Source: Calvatia gigantea (lineage: Eukaryota > Basidiomycota > Agaricomycetes > Agaricales > Lycoperdaceae). From it: a stretch of DNA of 64,000 nucleotides. A model generated the notes under the pieces. That model was not told where the DNA came from, ran no database searches, and was given only the letters and a program-made list of their open reading frames with translations. Positions 22,701 through 35,606 of the stretch are shown piece by piece; positions within the stretch are counted from its first letter, which is position 1; every line of letters begins with the position of its first letter. Position numbers and translations under genes: made by a program. The stretch lies in contig JACAAK010000004.1 of assembly GCA_025093985.1 (NCBI GenBank), positions 1,860,001 to 1,924,000 of the forward strand, read 5' to 3'.

Positions 22701-25700
22701 GCCGCAATGGCCGGAGGGCCTGTTCTTCGCATTGAAGCGATTGCGTCCGAAACACGCGGGGCGCGACTCGATAGTGGCGAAGCGATTTTAAAAGGTCCTC
22801 AAAGGTTGGGGCGGAGTCTGTTGGAATCACCTTCCTTAGCTTTGCCTCTCTTCATTCAGGTTGCGCAACAACGGCAAGCTTGTGTCTTCAAAGCACCGGA
22901 CGCCCATCTTAAATCATTGGCCAGTCTCTTCGATACGGTAGGTAATATTGTTTCAACTATAGGGGGTGTGTCATTCAATTTAGCAAATAGACTCATGGCG
23001 TGTTGCTGCAATACCTGGAGTTATTGACATCCCCTTTGGCTATTTCTGCCGATGTGTATGCGACGAAGGTCCTACCCTCGTTAGGGGAATTAGGAGAGAA
23101 ATATGGTATCACCGCACCCATTTGCATGCAAATCTTCCGACCAGTCTGGCATATCGCCTTACTCGTGAGTTTATGGATATCGGTACAAACAGCTGTTAAT
23201 CCTCTGCTCCCCTAGAAAAAAGCCTTGGCCGCAGAAGAGCAAGAGAGGAACGAAGCCGAAGGAAGCAGAGAAGCGTTTGAAGGCCGCCTTGACTGCTAAA
23301 CGCGAGCCCTCTGCTAGTTCCCGTATCGCTTCGCCTAGTCTGGGAGCCCTATCAACTCCTGAGACGACGGACAAGAAACCTACGATAACTGAACCGGCGC
23401 CTATGGAAGGCGTTACCTTGACAGATACTGACGTTACCAAACAAGAGGTTGTTCAAATACCCGAGGTTCGTTGCACTCAATTTTAGGGATGTTCCGCCTT
23501 TCTGATGTTAAAATCAGAGTCCTTGGCTTCCTGAGCTGGCTCGACATTTTGAGGACATCAGGAAAGTCGCTCCAGGAATTGTATATGATATTATTGGGTA
23601 AGGGAGATCCAATGATCTTTTTTCTCCGTTGGAAATTGAATAAGAACAGCCCAGGCTTCTACCTTACCTTCTGGCAGTTATCCATGTATGATCTAGCCCC
23701 ACCCACAGCTAGATATGCCGAGGAAGGAGCAAATCTGCGCTCCTTGAGCAAGCAAGAGGACTCCAAGTATATCGCCGCTGACCGCTCGCCTGATCGTGTC
23801 AAGCGATCGACTGCTGTGTCCCACCGACAACGCCGGGACAAGTATAACTTGTATGCCAACTTATTGGCGGAGGAGTTGAAAGAACAAAGTGCTTCGCGGT
23901 CGTTTACTATCAAAAGGCTTGCGCGTGAGAAGCTTCATTGGTTTTCTCATGGTAAGTAGGGATGGATCGTTCAGGTCAGTAGCATACTGAAGCAGTTCGC
24001 GTAGTGACAAAGCCAACCTTGCTCGTTCAATCTATCATTGAACACTGCATACAACCGCGCTGCCTTCTTTCCCCCATGGACGCTGATTTCTGTTCCCAGT
24101 TCATCAGGGTCTTGCATACAATGGGAACTCCGGGATTCCATACTCTCGGTATGTACGACAAGGTAAGACAACATCTGATACTATACAAGCAAGGACCTAA
24201 TTTCCTCACCAGCTACTTGGTGACCATGTCAAAGTTGTCTTGTTCACGTGTAGTGAATATGAGGCTAGGAACTATGGTGATCAATTTTTGTCCCTAATCT
24301 GAAAAGGATAATGTTGACATGTTCAAACAGGACGCTTCTTGCGCGGAATTCTGACCGATACATACAACTGGTATAAAGACAAGCAGCTGTACGAACAAGA
24401 CAATCAGACGATTCGCAACGGGCAGGTTGTATACCATCCAGGCCTCCAGAGGGGTTCAGTGAACAAGCCTGGGGCGCAAGACGTATTGAAGCACGATGGA
24501 CTCATGATAATTGCCCGTAAATGGCACCGCAAACTCAGCAAGGTTGGTCTCATCACGATCTTAGGAACGTTGTGTGTCTTAAATTGTGCGGACAGTCTTT
24601 CATCGAGTGCATTCAAACTGAAGACTACATGCGTGTCTATAATGCCATCATCGTTCTTAAAGAGATCCTTCCCGTTTTTCCTTTAGCAGCTGTTGCCGAC
24701 ACTGGTCCCGGTATCAACGCTGCTGTGAACAGCTTGCTGGAGACGGAGACACGCGGAGATCTGAAGATTCTTGGCAAAGCGTATGTCCTGGTCAGATAGG
24801 AAACAGAGACTATTAAACTAATTGTTCTCCAGCTATTCTGCCAGTCTCAAGAAGAGGGAACATTACTGGTCAATATCCAAGGCTAATGCTCGAGTAAATT
24901 AATTCTATTATTCTTGTACCCATAGACTAACCTACTCCAAATAGGTTAATAGTACTACCTCCCAGAGATCTAGTTCGCAGGCGCTTCAATCGGTACCAGA
25001 TAAGCCCCGTAACGGCCCTCCCACCGGACCTCAGGCGCAGAATGGCACCCCCAACATCCCCCCACGGCCATCACAGGCCCCACCAGCCTCAAGCCCCTTC
25101 CGGCCCTCGTGCAACGACTCAGTCAACGACTCGTAGTGCAGCAGCGACGCCTACACCTGAAAAAACAGCTGAAAGCGCTGCCCAGGGCCAAACTCCATCC
25201 AAGATACCTGTTGAAAAGTATGCCCTTGGCCCTCTTTTTCCAGGAATATTCTAACCTTTACTAGCATCCCTCGACCTGAGGTTGTCAGAAGGGTTCGTAC
25301 GGAAGCCAGGGATTCGCCAAGGACCAAGTCCTACCCCAACCAGCAGAGCAGACATGTCCCTTTCCGACAACCGAAACGTACCCACTCCCCCACCTACCCG
25401 ACATACGGAAAGTCTACCCGTTCCCACAGGGCCGAGTGGCCGCCGTAGTCCCAATGTTTATCCCGATGCCCCTCGCCCAAGCCTCCCCCCTCCGCCACAT
25501 CAACAAACCAGAGAGAATCAAGAAGCGTTGCGCCTCACCCGTCACACGGAACTAAACAATGCCAACATGCCACCCCCCGCTGTGCCAAGTCAAACCGTAT
25601 CTGCGCAAGGGCTGCGCGAAAGCGCCAGGCAGACTGTTCCTCGCCCTGAAAAGACAGAGTCACAGCAGAGTCACAATGGATCAGCCGCGCCTTCTCCTCG

Positions 25701-27111
25701 CCCCAGATCACCCTCACCCATGAGTCGTCCTGGAACACGCAACCCCAGCAACGAAAGCAGGGGAAGTGGTGGGCGTGCACGACCAGAGGAAGGTAGGCGG
25801 TCTGAACGAGAAGGCCGACAGGACAATCGTGAACACGGCATGGCGAGGCGGGATAGCCTCACTCACAATAGAAGTGAGAGGAGTGGGAGAGAACGGGGAA
25901 GGGATCGAGATGGTGAGCGAGATGAAAGGGATAGGGATAGAGATAGAGGAAGGGACAGACATGGCCATGGGGCTCGTGACCGCGAGAAAGACAAGGAGCG
26001 CGAACGAGAGAGGGACAGGGAGCGGGACAGGGATCGGGACCGACACCGACGGGACGACAAGGATCGCAAGGAATCAAGGGGTCAAGTCAGCGGCACCAAC
26101 ACACCTGTTGCAAACAATGATCGCAACCTGCCAACACGACCGGACCCGAGACATCGCAATGGCAACACCCCCTCTGAAGAATCGCTCGGGAAACGACGGC
26201 GCCCAACCGATGATGACGTACGCGATATTTCTTGACCTGGTAGATTTGTTGGAACTCACAGCTACCCCAGCCTGAACGCGGATCCAAGCGTAGTTCACGC
26301 AAAGACTCGCACCGTGATGAACGTGATAGACGACCTCCCGAAAAGGACGAGCGTGAACGCGACTCGGAACACAAGCGGAAAGAGCGAGATACTTACGAAG
26401 GCGATAATCGTGCTCCCGTCCCAGATAAGGTTAGTCAGTCAATTGGATTTAAATCTTCCATGTACTTACACCACCCTACAACAGCCCGTCAATGAAAAGA
26501 AAATTCCAGACGCCCCAAAAGGACGACTTCCTTCAGGTGCACCCTCTGCCCCTCGAGCAATGGCCGGTGGCGGTAGTGAACGCAATAACAAGGGTGAAAT
26601 TACTTCTGGACGTGATCGCCACCGCGATGGCCGTGAACAACCCAAGGGTCCGCCACCAAACGCTCCCACCGCACCCGATCCTTCTCGTGCTACAAACAGC
26701 CTACGATCAAGGATAAGTGAGAAGGAAGGCAGCTTATCACACCCTCCGCCACAGGGTCCTGGCGGTTATCGGGGTGGCGAAAGTTCTCCATCGATGAGGC
26801 GTGACGATGATCGCGATGGCGGAAGGAAGAGGACAGCTTCTGGTAAGTGACCATCCGGTTTGGCAGTAAGGTGAATCGAACTGAGGTTTGAACCGGTAGA
26901 TCGCGAAAAGGATGCACCGGAGCCGCCCTCGGGACCAGGAGATAGTAACATTCCTCAGAACAAGAGACCCCGCATCAATCGTAATCGATATAATTCCCAG
27001 CCTTCTCAGCCCTCGAATGCTTCCAATGGTTCACATGGATTTGCGCGCAAGGTCCTGCCAATCGATCGTGATCCTTCTGCTGGGGATAGAAACCGCGGAA
27101 GACAAGATTGA
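19758..27111 (+). CDS. THO2: THO complex subunit 2, mRNA export, about 2,080 aa
   Basis: About 22 exons from 19758 to 27111. THO2/THOC2 is the scaffold of the THO/TREX complex, which loads export factors on nascent mRNA and prevents R-loops. Hallmarks in order: YKQNKFNLLREQSEGYSKL, KFDLDPNRALDLILDVL, RLSHNTIDALSGPVAKLAHS, SYDNLAGVVIQALRYVTNMG, QTTEIVVLRELIWKMAG, AAMAGGPVLRIEA, DKYNLYANLLAEELKEQ and GRFLRGILTDTYNWYKD. The C-terminal third is disordered and ends in a long Arg/Asp/Glu/Ser region (about 25800-26100), typical for RNA-binding tails. One frame break is clear at about 22661-22664, inside an uninterruptible conserved segment. Three more places (23216-23260, 25087-25100, 25297-25351) need either unusual splice choices or single surplus bases. 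The start at 19758 gives a family-like N-terminus. Confidence 0.88.
22655..22670 (+). other. THO2: +1 frame break in THO2
   Basis: The frame encoding LRELIWKMAG ends at a TGA at 22688, while the sequence continuing the same conserved helix (IEPLPSLSEAQ) is in the next frame. No GT donor lies between. The exon length (22521-22937) is also one base too long for phase. Removing one G from GGG at 22661 restores it. Confidence 0.8.
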
Positions 27112-27290
27112 GCGCGTAGTATGGGCATTCCTCCTGAGGCCTAAGTATTGTACAGCTAGCTATTCTGGATATCTAATGATATATTTCCCTGGGCATGATT
27201 AATTGATACTTATACCCAATCAGGACTATAAGGATAAATTAGAGCCAATGGTAAGTCGGTTTGCGAGTTGAATCGCCATTCGCAGCAAGT

Positions 27291-28455
27291 TTATTTGCCT
27301 TTGATGAGAGTGAGGAACTCTTCCCGCGTCTTTTGCTGTGTCCGGAAACAGCCCAGCATGCAAGATGTTGTCGTAATGGCACCGGGCTTTTGGACACCAC
27401 GCATGGTCATGCATAGATGCCTAGAAAATGAATGAGGATGGGGTATGTCGGGCTTGGGTGATGAAACGTACGTTGCTTCCATCACAACAGCAACACCCCT
27501 CGGCTTGATGGCCTCTTGTACAGCAATGGCAATTTGTTTCGTAAGACGTTCTTGCACTTGCAGGCGGCGACTGAAAGTTTCAGCTATTCGTGCAAGTTTG
27601 GAAAGGCCCAGAACCAGTTGATTGGGGATGTACGCGATTGCAATCTGATGTGTCACAGTGTGAGAGTGTTTAGTCATTGAGTCGAATGACTCAGGTTCTT
27701 GCGCACTTTACCAGTGAAGGGTACCAGGTGATGCTCGCAGAGACTGGAAATTTCGATTTCTCTTACCAGGACCATCTCGTCGTGGTCCTCGGCAAATATA
27801 GCATCGTTGATGACGTCTGTCAATTTAAGGTTATTAAGAGATATGTTATTCGGCTCGAAAGCAAAGCAGGAAATCATACCGGCAAGGCGCTCTTCGTAGC
27901 CCTTGGTCATCCACATAATTGCTTGGGCGTACCGCTCTGGTGTCCTCAATAAACCCTCACGATCCGGGTCTTCGCCGACACATTCGAGAATCGTACGCAC
28001 AGCAGAAGCCATCTTACGTTCTCGGGCAAGACGCTCTGCAGGAGTCGCGTTTAACCGTGAGACGGTGGACTTTGCTGTGGAGCGGGACATGGGAAGGCAT
28101 GTGAACATCCGGCTGAATGTTGGATGACTTGTGGGCACTTACCTGGCCAGCCAAGTCCGTTGGGGTCTGGTACGAGTTCGTTAAGGCGTTGATGGATAGG
28201 ACCTGAATCGGCTTGCTGGCTGAGATAGAGGGGAGTATTAATTCCGGACTTCCTAAAGCCATATCCGTCACGCGAATGCGGGGTGCGTGGGTGTGGTTTC
28301 TGCAATTCGTCATCACTCTGTCGCTGACTCTGGGTATCGTGGGCCTCGGAAGCGGAAGGGGGTGATGTGTTGGGAATGTTTACTTCCTGTTGAGCCTTAA
28401 GTTTGTGGAGACTGTCCGTGAGCTGAACAGCATCTGGGACTTCTATGTCGGTCAT
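27291..28455 (-). CDS. FOL2: GTP cyclohydrolase I, 306 aa
   Basis: Five exons (28455-28143, 28074-27880, 27816-27707, 27644-27472, 27420-27291) close to 307 codons. The enzyme converts GTP to dihydroneopterin triphosphate, the first step of folate and tetrahydropterin synthesis, as a cytosolic decamer. The N-terminal 100 residues are a variable Ser/Pro/Gln-rich extension. The catalytic domain follows: [54 protein letters not shown], and [16 protein letters not shown]. The zinc ligands are the Cys of SLCEHH, its following His, and the Cys of HLCM. It is divergent from the ABC transporter gene. All key residues appear intact. Confidence 0.95.
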
Positions 28456-28822
28456 CCTGGAAGAGTTGGGAGGGAGACCGGTGGGGAAGGGTTGAATAAA
28501 TAAGATTATGCGAAATAAGCGAGAGGCCGAGAGCACGTGCCTGGAATTGAGATCTGATCCGATCGGTGGGTCGGACGGAGTGGCGGTGTTGGTCCGGATG
28601 GAGAAGTGGCCGGCGGCGGGACGACCAAGTGCTGGGTCGGTTTGGCCATATACGCATATCATCCTGTGCAACGACCGACTCCCCCCAGCACCGCAATTAT
28701 ACGGACATGAAATACCGCCGAATTTCATATATAATCAATTACCATTGACATGTCCTCTTTCCCTTTTTCCTGGTCCTAAACTTTTGAGGGCCGCCATATA
28801 AGACCCCCCTCTCTCGCCCCAA
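28456..28822. promoter_or_regulatory. Divergent promoter between GTP cyclohydrolase I and the ABC transporter
   Basis: A 367 bp region between divergent start codons. A T/A-rich segment around 28720-28745 is the only feature noted; no specific factor site recognised. Confidence 0.45.
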
Positions 28823-31614
28823 ATGCACTCGTCTGTTTGCTGCCCTCCCATGTACCACACCATTGCTGCTCAATGCCTACACTTTCCTGCACATATTCTC
28901 TCGCATCCACGTCCCATGCGTGACAACAAGCATAAGCCAACCCAGGAAGACTTGCCACACTCTGTTTACGATGCATGGCTCGCGTCGAGAAAGGTCCCAG
29001 GCCAGGAAGGCTCACTGCTTGTACCGGGTGCTCAGCGACAACTCAACGCGGACAACAATAAACTTGCTCTCTTCGTCGCCCGTCGATGCAGTTATGCCTT
29101 TGTGCGTTAGGCAGTGCCTTTGACACGCGTCGTATTGGCACTGACTTGATTTTGACGTCTCAGCTCAGGTCCTTGTGGAGCCTCAACCCGCTGAGAACCA
29201 CCCTCATGGTTTCGCTCAACATAGCAAGAAGCCTTTTCCCAGCAATCCGAGGTTACTCCCAGGTGTGTTCTTGCGTGTCCCCCTTCATTCACACCCCTTT
29301 CTTACCGCATCCTTCAGGCTCTGATCGTTGACGAGGTTGGCATTTAGCTGATCGGCATCTCCATGTACTAATACCACCACCCCTGCTAGCTATATGCCCT
29401 GATTGCATCAGATTCCTTCACATGGTCGCGTCTTCTCTGTCTGCTCTTTATGGAAGTCTTTCGAAGAGTACTAGAGGGCTCTTTGGACACTATTGCGTGA
29501 GTGTCCTCACAAAACCATACTTGGCGAGCTGACGATTGTTACCTTACCGTCAGTGCATCAAATGAGAGGGTTGTACTCGAATCGACGCGGTTCTATATTG
29601 AATACAAACAGATGGAACACCGCGTTCGGCTTGACGTCCCAACCTTGGCGGACCCGGTTGTTCGTGATTTATTACAGGAATCCGAAATTTTTTCAAGGTC
29701 GTTCAGCGGGGCGGGCTTCGGATTCCTTTCCCCCCTGGATTTCCTGCAAATTATATCGCTCACGACAGAAATTCTGTCACACGTCTTTCTCATCGTCTCC
29801 CTCACAAACGCTGCCTCGCATTGTGGTGTCCTCGTCCTGTGCATCCTCTCAACTCTCCTCCCAACTCTGGTAGCCTGGTATAATGTTCCTAGTCACCCTC
29901 CAGATACTCGGACAACCACCAAAGAAGCCCGCGCAGCTGAGCGTTTGGAGAAAATGCGAAATCTGGCATACAGTGATTCATACCGGCCCGAAATTGCTCT
30001 ATTTGGTTTAGGTGAATGGGTGCTGAAATCCTGGTCTACTGCCCGCAAGGTCATCCTTGAGGCCGAGGAAAAACAACCCTATCATACATCCCATCTCGCG
30101 CAATGTAACCTGACGGAATTAATTTCTGCCGTACAGAACGTGTGTATTTTCACCATTTGGTGGCTCCCTGACACCCGACATCCTAATTGAAAGCTGCAGA
30201 TACCATTGTTGTTCTTACTCAAGGGCTCTTCCGCCTGCTTGGGCTCAATAACGGTTTACCGGACCTCGATACAATCAATCATCTATGCTTCGAGGAGCCT
30301 GGTTACCACTATACAGATGGCATTTCAGGGAATATTCCTATTGTCCGCTTTTTGTGCGAGCTTGGAATTAGAGCCTCGCTTGCAACCCAAGGACCAGGAC
30401 AAAGTTAGATATGAGCAAAAGCCGGGCGGCGCCGACATCGATCTCAAGTGCGTGCTATTTCTGCCAACTGTTTCATGATTGTGTTGATAGCAGTTTCCCA
30501 GAGGAGTGTGCTATACGTACCCAGGATCGGCCGAACCTGCCTTGCGAGACATCAGTCTCTCAATTAAGGCAGGTGAGACCCTCGCAATTGTTGGCCTCAA
30601 CGGCTCAGGTACCGTTTTCCCTACCCTATAAAAAAAATAGATGGAGAAATTCACAACCCCCACAAGGCAAATCCACTCTTGCGAAAGTGCTCCTGCGAAT
30701 CCTCGACTTTGACACAGGATCATTAAACGTCAATGGGGTTGACATTAGGTCATATGATCCTTCAGATTACCATAAACATACGACCGCTGTCTTCCAAGGA
30801 TTTTCCAAATTCAACTCAACCGTCAAGGAAAATGTGGGCCTTGGGAACGTCGAGAAAATTGGGTACCGGCCTGCAATTACGCAAGCAATTTATCTCGCCG
30901 AGGCTGACGGAGTTGTCGGCTCATTGCCAAAGGGTCTCAAGACAGTGTTGGAGACACCCGGATTTGACTCTATCTCATACCCCGGATTGGTGAACTGTGG
31001 CCATCAGCAGCGGCACGGCCTATCCGGTGGCGAGGTGAGCATTCATATTTCCTTATGCCCTACTCCTTTCTTTGTAACTAACAACCCGAAATTTCAGTGG
31101 CAACGGATAGCAATCGCCCGAGCGTTCATGAGAGCAACAGAACCAACCGTAGATCTCCTTGTGTTCGATGAACCTGTACGTGTGATTTCGTACTTTTTAC
31201 TGTGCTATCTTTAGCACTTGCTCGATTATGTTCGTAACTAATCCGATCTCTTCCCCTTTTCTTCCTTTTCCTTCTATTTGACCGAAATAGACTTCATCGC
31301 TCGACGCCCATGCGCAGGCACAGATTTTCGATAGGATTACCAAGATATCCAAGTCACCAACTGGGGAAAAGCTGAAGACTGTTATATTCATCACCCATAG
31401 ACTTTCGACCGCTCGACGCGCTGACAAGGTGGCTATGATGGAAAATGGGGTAAGTTTCGTTCCGCCGGCGAATTCGTCCCTACGCTGGAATTATTGAATC
31501 CTAGCTGATGACTTGAACTTTGTTTCCTGCTAGACTGTGACCGAATTTGGTTCTCACGAGGAGCTTCTTACCAAGAATGGCTCTTATGCTTCATTATACC
31601 GCGCTTCGATTTAA
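28823..31614 (+). CDS. Half-size ABC transporter ATPase, about 709 aa
   Basis: Eleven exons (28823-29101, 29164-29262, 29318-29335, 29390-29496, 29554-30139, 30200-30447, 30502-30608, 30667-31034, 31098-31175, 31291-31449, 31534-31614) join in phase. Weakly hydrophobic segments (around SLTTEILSHVFLIVSLT and FLLKGSSACLGS) suggest one transmembrane domain, followed by one nucleotide-binding domain. Walker A is GLNGSGKST, cut by an intron between GS and GKST; the Q-loop is AVFQGFSKFN; the signature LSGGEWQR is cut by an intron after GGE; Walker B is DLLVFDEP followed by TSSLD; the H-loop is ITHRLST. All ATPase motifs are intact. The first ATG of the frame is at 28823, but the ATG at 28916 gives a more usual hydrophilic start. 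Substrate and membrane unknown. Exon 3 is only 18 nt. Confidence 0.85.
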
Positions 31615-31906
31615 TTTGGTGACTATCATTTGATACCACTTCATCTTACTTTTCACCTTACCCCATACCCGTGCTGTTCCCCATGCACTGTCGTGTTTTT
31701 TCAATTGATACCACCTAATAACCTAAGTAATACGATAGAAACTAGCATTGTGAAGAGTGTATCTCTAGTGTAACTTATTAACGCAAACGAACAAGTGAAC
31801 CGTTCTTTTTCCTCTCTATTTGCCGCCGCTTCATGTCTACGTTGTACTTCTCACCGAACCAAGCACGCGCAAATGCCAGTGTCCGACACGAGAATAGCTC
31901 CATCTT

Positions 31907-34900
31907 TCAAACCAAATCTCTGGTAGCTGAGTGGTCGAAGAAAGAAATCGCGTTGTCTGAGATAAAGGCATCGATGGGACTACGATCCGTTTCGGAACCT
32001 TGCGTAAGAGAAGTAACTATAGCTGAGTTCCCATGTACGCCGACAATGAGCCCCGAATTCCGCATAGAATCGATGAGAGATGGGACCTGACACTGTAGCA
32101 TGATACGAGACAAAGTCAGGAATAGCAGCGGCTCCGAAGAAATGGGTTCGTACCAGAAGCTCAGCATCGACAAAGACACCGAGGAGGTTGTTATCTCTCG
32201 CGAACTCCACCGCAGCCCCCACGCTGCCTAACCTCTCGTCACCCCCATTTACCATTTGGTAGCCGGGTGTCGGCAAGTGTCGATTATCCTTCCCACATCT
32301 TGAAGAGAAGAATACGGGGTCTATAACAGGGTGATAGATGTTATGAGATACATCTCTTATAAAGAGCGACTCACAGTTTGGTTGTTTCCAATTCAAGGCA
32401 GCACATACCTCCGGGTAGAAGGAGTTAAAAACCACGCGGTTGTTGGGTGTTGTGGAACTGTCGAAAATTACTCGGAGAAAAGCGTCCACTGCGGCGTTGA
32501 GATTTGGTCGACGTAGGAATGGATGGCCTTTGCATGGTAGGCTCAAGTCCATGCAGATGTTGATACTGCTTGGAAGAACCTAAACAGATTAGTAAGTACA
32601 AGTCAGTAAGGGTGTTAGAGCTGTGGTCTTTCCTCAAGTAGCTCCGCCAAAGGTATCATCCACTTTCGGCCCGTGTTCGCCCAATCAAACGACGGTGCCC
32701 TCACTGTCGAAGCCAGGTTCCTTTCCAACCTCACAGCGACCTCCTGAAATTGTATGAGCGTCACATCACCAACACCTAATTCAAATCCAGTTTCAGGCAG
32801 TATCCAGTCCGAGCATACCACGGGATGCAAATCACGCGTTATCTGTATCATGATGTAAAGATATTCGCCGCGAAGAGACGTAACCGGAAGAGCTTGATGT
32901 CCGGCAGGCACGCTGCCTTGAGCAGGTGATGCCTGAGCTGAACCTATCCGACTGGGCTTTGAGCTTGTAGGTCGAAGGAGGCCGGGTTGTGTGCGAGGTG
33001 TTGCATGTAAAGCGGTTGATTTCCAGTACGTCTCTACGCCTCCCCCGATCTCAAGTCGGACACCCTGAAAAGAAGTGGTGACGCTTATAGCAAAATCAAC
33101 CTACTCATAGACGTTGAGGGACCGGGCTTTCACCAACAAGTCAAGTATACTCACCTCGCCAATAACATGCAATCGAGTGTCCAATATTGGAAGTGTGAAT
33201 TCGTGTGTCCCGCTCGAACAATTCCCAAACATCGAAGGTAATGCAACAGCCCTGCCAATTGTCTTCGCTCCGAAATTCGGGTAAATTGAAAATTCTAGAG
33301 ACAAGCAATCCAGAGAAGGTATCTGGAACGTGAATACGTCCTTTTTTCTGTTTTGAGGTAGAGAGATGCTGTACGGGGCTGAGATGACCTGAGGGCTTGT
33401 CGTAGTCATCACCAATTTGAGAGGCGTGGAAGAGACAAGGTATTCATCTTTAAATACCGGACTGATAAGTCGGTGATGTAATCGAACCCCTTGTCTGTTG
33501 AGGCTTTTGGAAGGGGGTCCGATGGTAATTTGAACGAGGTGATTCCGGTCAAGGAAGTTGTGGCCGTAGACTCGATGCGGCATCGCAGGTGGGGGGAGAG
33601 AAAGCGTAGGTATCAAATCGATCTCGGAGTCTCCAGAGGGTACAACTTCGGGGGCAGGAGAATGATATGTCGCTTCGACTCTCAGTTGGGATGGTGAGGG
33701 ATTTTTAATGGCAGCAAGAATAAGTGCGAGACAGTCTTGATGGCCATACCAAGCAGCATAATGGGCAGCTGTTTGACCCAACTCGTCCTTCGCATGTGGC
33801 GAGCTTCCCGCTTCCAGCAAGACGCGGACGCAATCCGTTTTGCCGTACCGGGCCGCGTGGAAAAGAGGCGTCCATTCATGATATTTATCTGGGGCATTCC
33901 ATCCCTCCATGCTCAGTAGTAACTGACAAACTTGTGTATGACCTTCCCTCGCAGCCAAATGGATTGGGTACTCCCCGTTGGTGTTAGGGACAGATGTAGC
34001 GCCGTATTTGAGTAGCAAGATGACGACGTCGACGTGACCGCATTGACTTGCCAGCGAGAGCGGGATAAGGTCACTTGGCGGGGAGGATGACTGAACGGGG
34101 ACTCCTCCTCGCTCTAACAAGACCCGCACACATTCCACGTTCCCCTTAAGCGTCGCGTAAACGAGGGGCGAGTAGTTATCACGATCGAGAGCATGTGGAG
34201 GTGAGCCTGCAAGTAAAACTTGCTCGCATATACGGGGGTAACCGTTCATACAAGCATAGTGAAGTGGTATCCGCCCGTACACGTCTCCCCTATCGATCTG
34301 CACGCCATGTTGAATGCACAAATCGACCAGCCGTGAGCTTCCAACGATAGCAGCATCGTGCAAACAGGTGCGACCATTAATATCGTCGATAAATTGGAAG
34401 TCAAAGGGCGTAGTCAGGGTCGAAAGGATTAAGTCCGTCAACTCCGGAGGTGCCTCAATTATCGTGTTCCACAAGATCCGCGCCACGCCAACTTTGTCAC
34501 CGCTCTGCTGCGCGAGACTCTCAGAGAAGTGGACGCAGTCTTTGATGGCGGCTGCATCCGAGCTGATGATAGCGTGATGGAAGTTCTTTTCTAAGTCTCG
34601 AAGCGGCCCGGAGGGAGGAGTGATGTCAGAAAGGATTTGTTGAGTGAGGGTGTCGTTTGCGGCAGCGCCTTCAAATTTGAGCCCGGAGGACAGGTCTGTG
34701 AGGTCCAGTAAGCATGCAGCGACTGTGTCTGACATTTCGGAAATGAGCTGAGAAAACGAAAATCAGATGTTAGTACCTCCCTGAGACTACAGTGACGGCA
34801 CCTGGCGGTTGAAGACTGGCTGGACGTCGACTTGACGAGCCAGATACATTTCCTTTGTTGTCGAAGTGGATCGTTTGTCGTACTTTTTAAGAATCTTCCT

Positions 34901-35606
34901 GAAGCCGGTAGCATTAATTTCCACGAAGGACTTGAGGGTCAATGAATAATTTCACAGCATATGGATGATGTACCGTTCATACCTGCAACTTTCCAAGGTC
35001 CCTCTCAAGCAAGCGGAATCCTTCCTCGACAGCGCTCCATTCGCTATGGACGGACGTGTCACTTGCGTCAGGAAAACCTCTAGCAGCAGCAGCCCTCCGT
35101 TTCGAAAGTAAAGTCTCCATCCTGAGCCTTAGCTCAGCTTCCTTCTGCAGATAAAATGCATTTATCTAATGATTCAAGGGTCAGGGTTTATTTTTTCATC
35201 CCTCCCCGTGACTAAGGACGCCAACCTTTTCTAGTTCTCTCTCAAGTTTGAAGAAGAATGCAGCTTTATGTGCTTGGAAATCTGGGCCTCGGGCGCTATC
35301 ACTACCAGGTAAGATGATTGTGGGGCTGAGAGCGCCTTCAGTGTTGTGAGATGCAGGGCTGATTTCATTTGATGCTGGCGCCTGATTCGCGACATATGGA
35401 GCGCATGTACCTAACGCAAGCGCGGCAGCTTCGGAAGCAGGGCGATTTGCTGCGAGGGAGGAAATAATTTTTTTGAGCGACTTGTAATCGAGGTAGTAGG
35501 GTGACCATCCTGGAACCTGTTGTGCCTGTATCTGCTTTCCAAACTGATTTTGGACGGCATGGATTAGCATGAGGGGATAGAGTACTAGGGATTGAAATAC
35601 CTTCAT
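31907..35606 (-). CDS. PHO81: Phosphate-response CDK inhibitor Pho81 (SPX, ankyrin, GDPD-like), 1,063 aa
   Basis: Nine exons (35606-35601, 35543-35226, 35144-34983, 34930-34802, 34747-33155, 33064-32633, 32579-32375, 32320-32154, 32086-31907) close to 1,064 codons. Pho81 senses phosphate through inositol pyrophosphates and inhibits the Pho80-Pho85 kinase. The SPX domain starts at once (FGKQIQAQQVPGWSPYYLDY) and includes the basic cluster GFRKILKKYDKRS. Six or so ankyrin repeats follow (for example TCLHDAAIVGSSRLVDLCIQ). The C-terminus resembles a glycerophosphodiesterase domain (FYPEVCAALNWKQPN, PVFFSSRCG, SLIDSMRNSGLIVGVHG). Exon 1 is six bases (ATGAAG). The intron at 32632-32580 has a GA donor instead of GT; if unspliced, translation would stop after EERPQL and lose the GDPD-like part. 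Confidence 0.9.
32580..32632 (-). other. PHO81: Non-canonical GA-AG intron in PHO81
   Basis: The coding strand reads GAG|GAAAGA at the 5' side and TTACTAATCTGTTTAG at the 3' side, with a perfect fungal branch sequence (TACTAAT). Length is 53 nt and both flanking exons are in phase 0. A normal donor would be GTAAGA, one base different. Retention brings an in-frame TAA after six codons. Confidence 0.7.
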
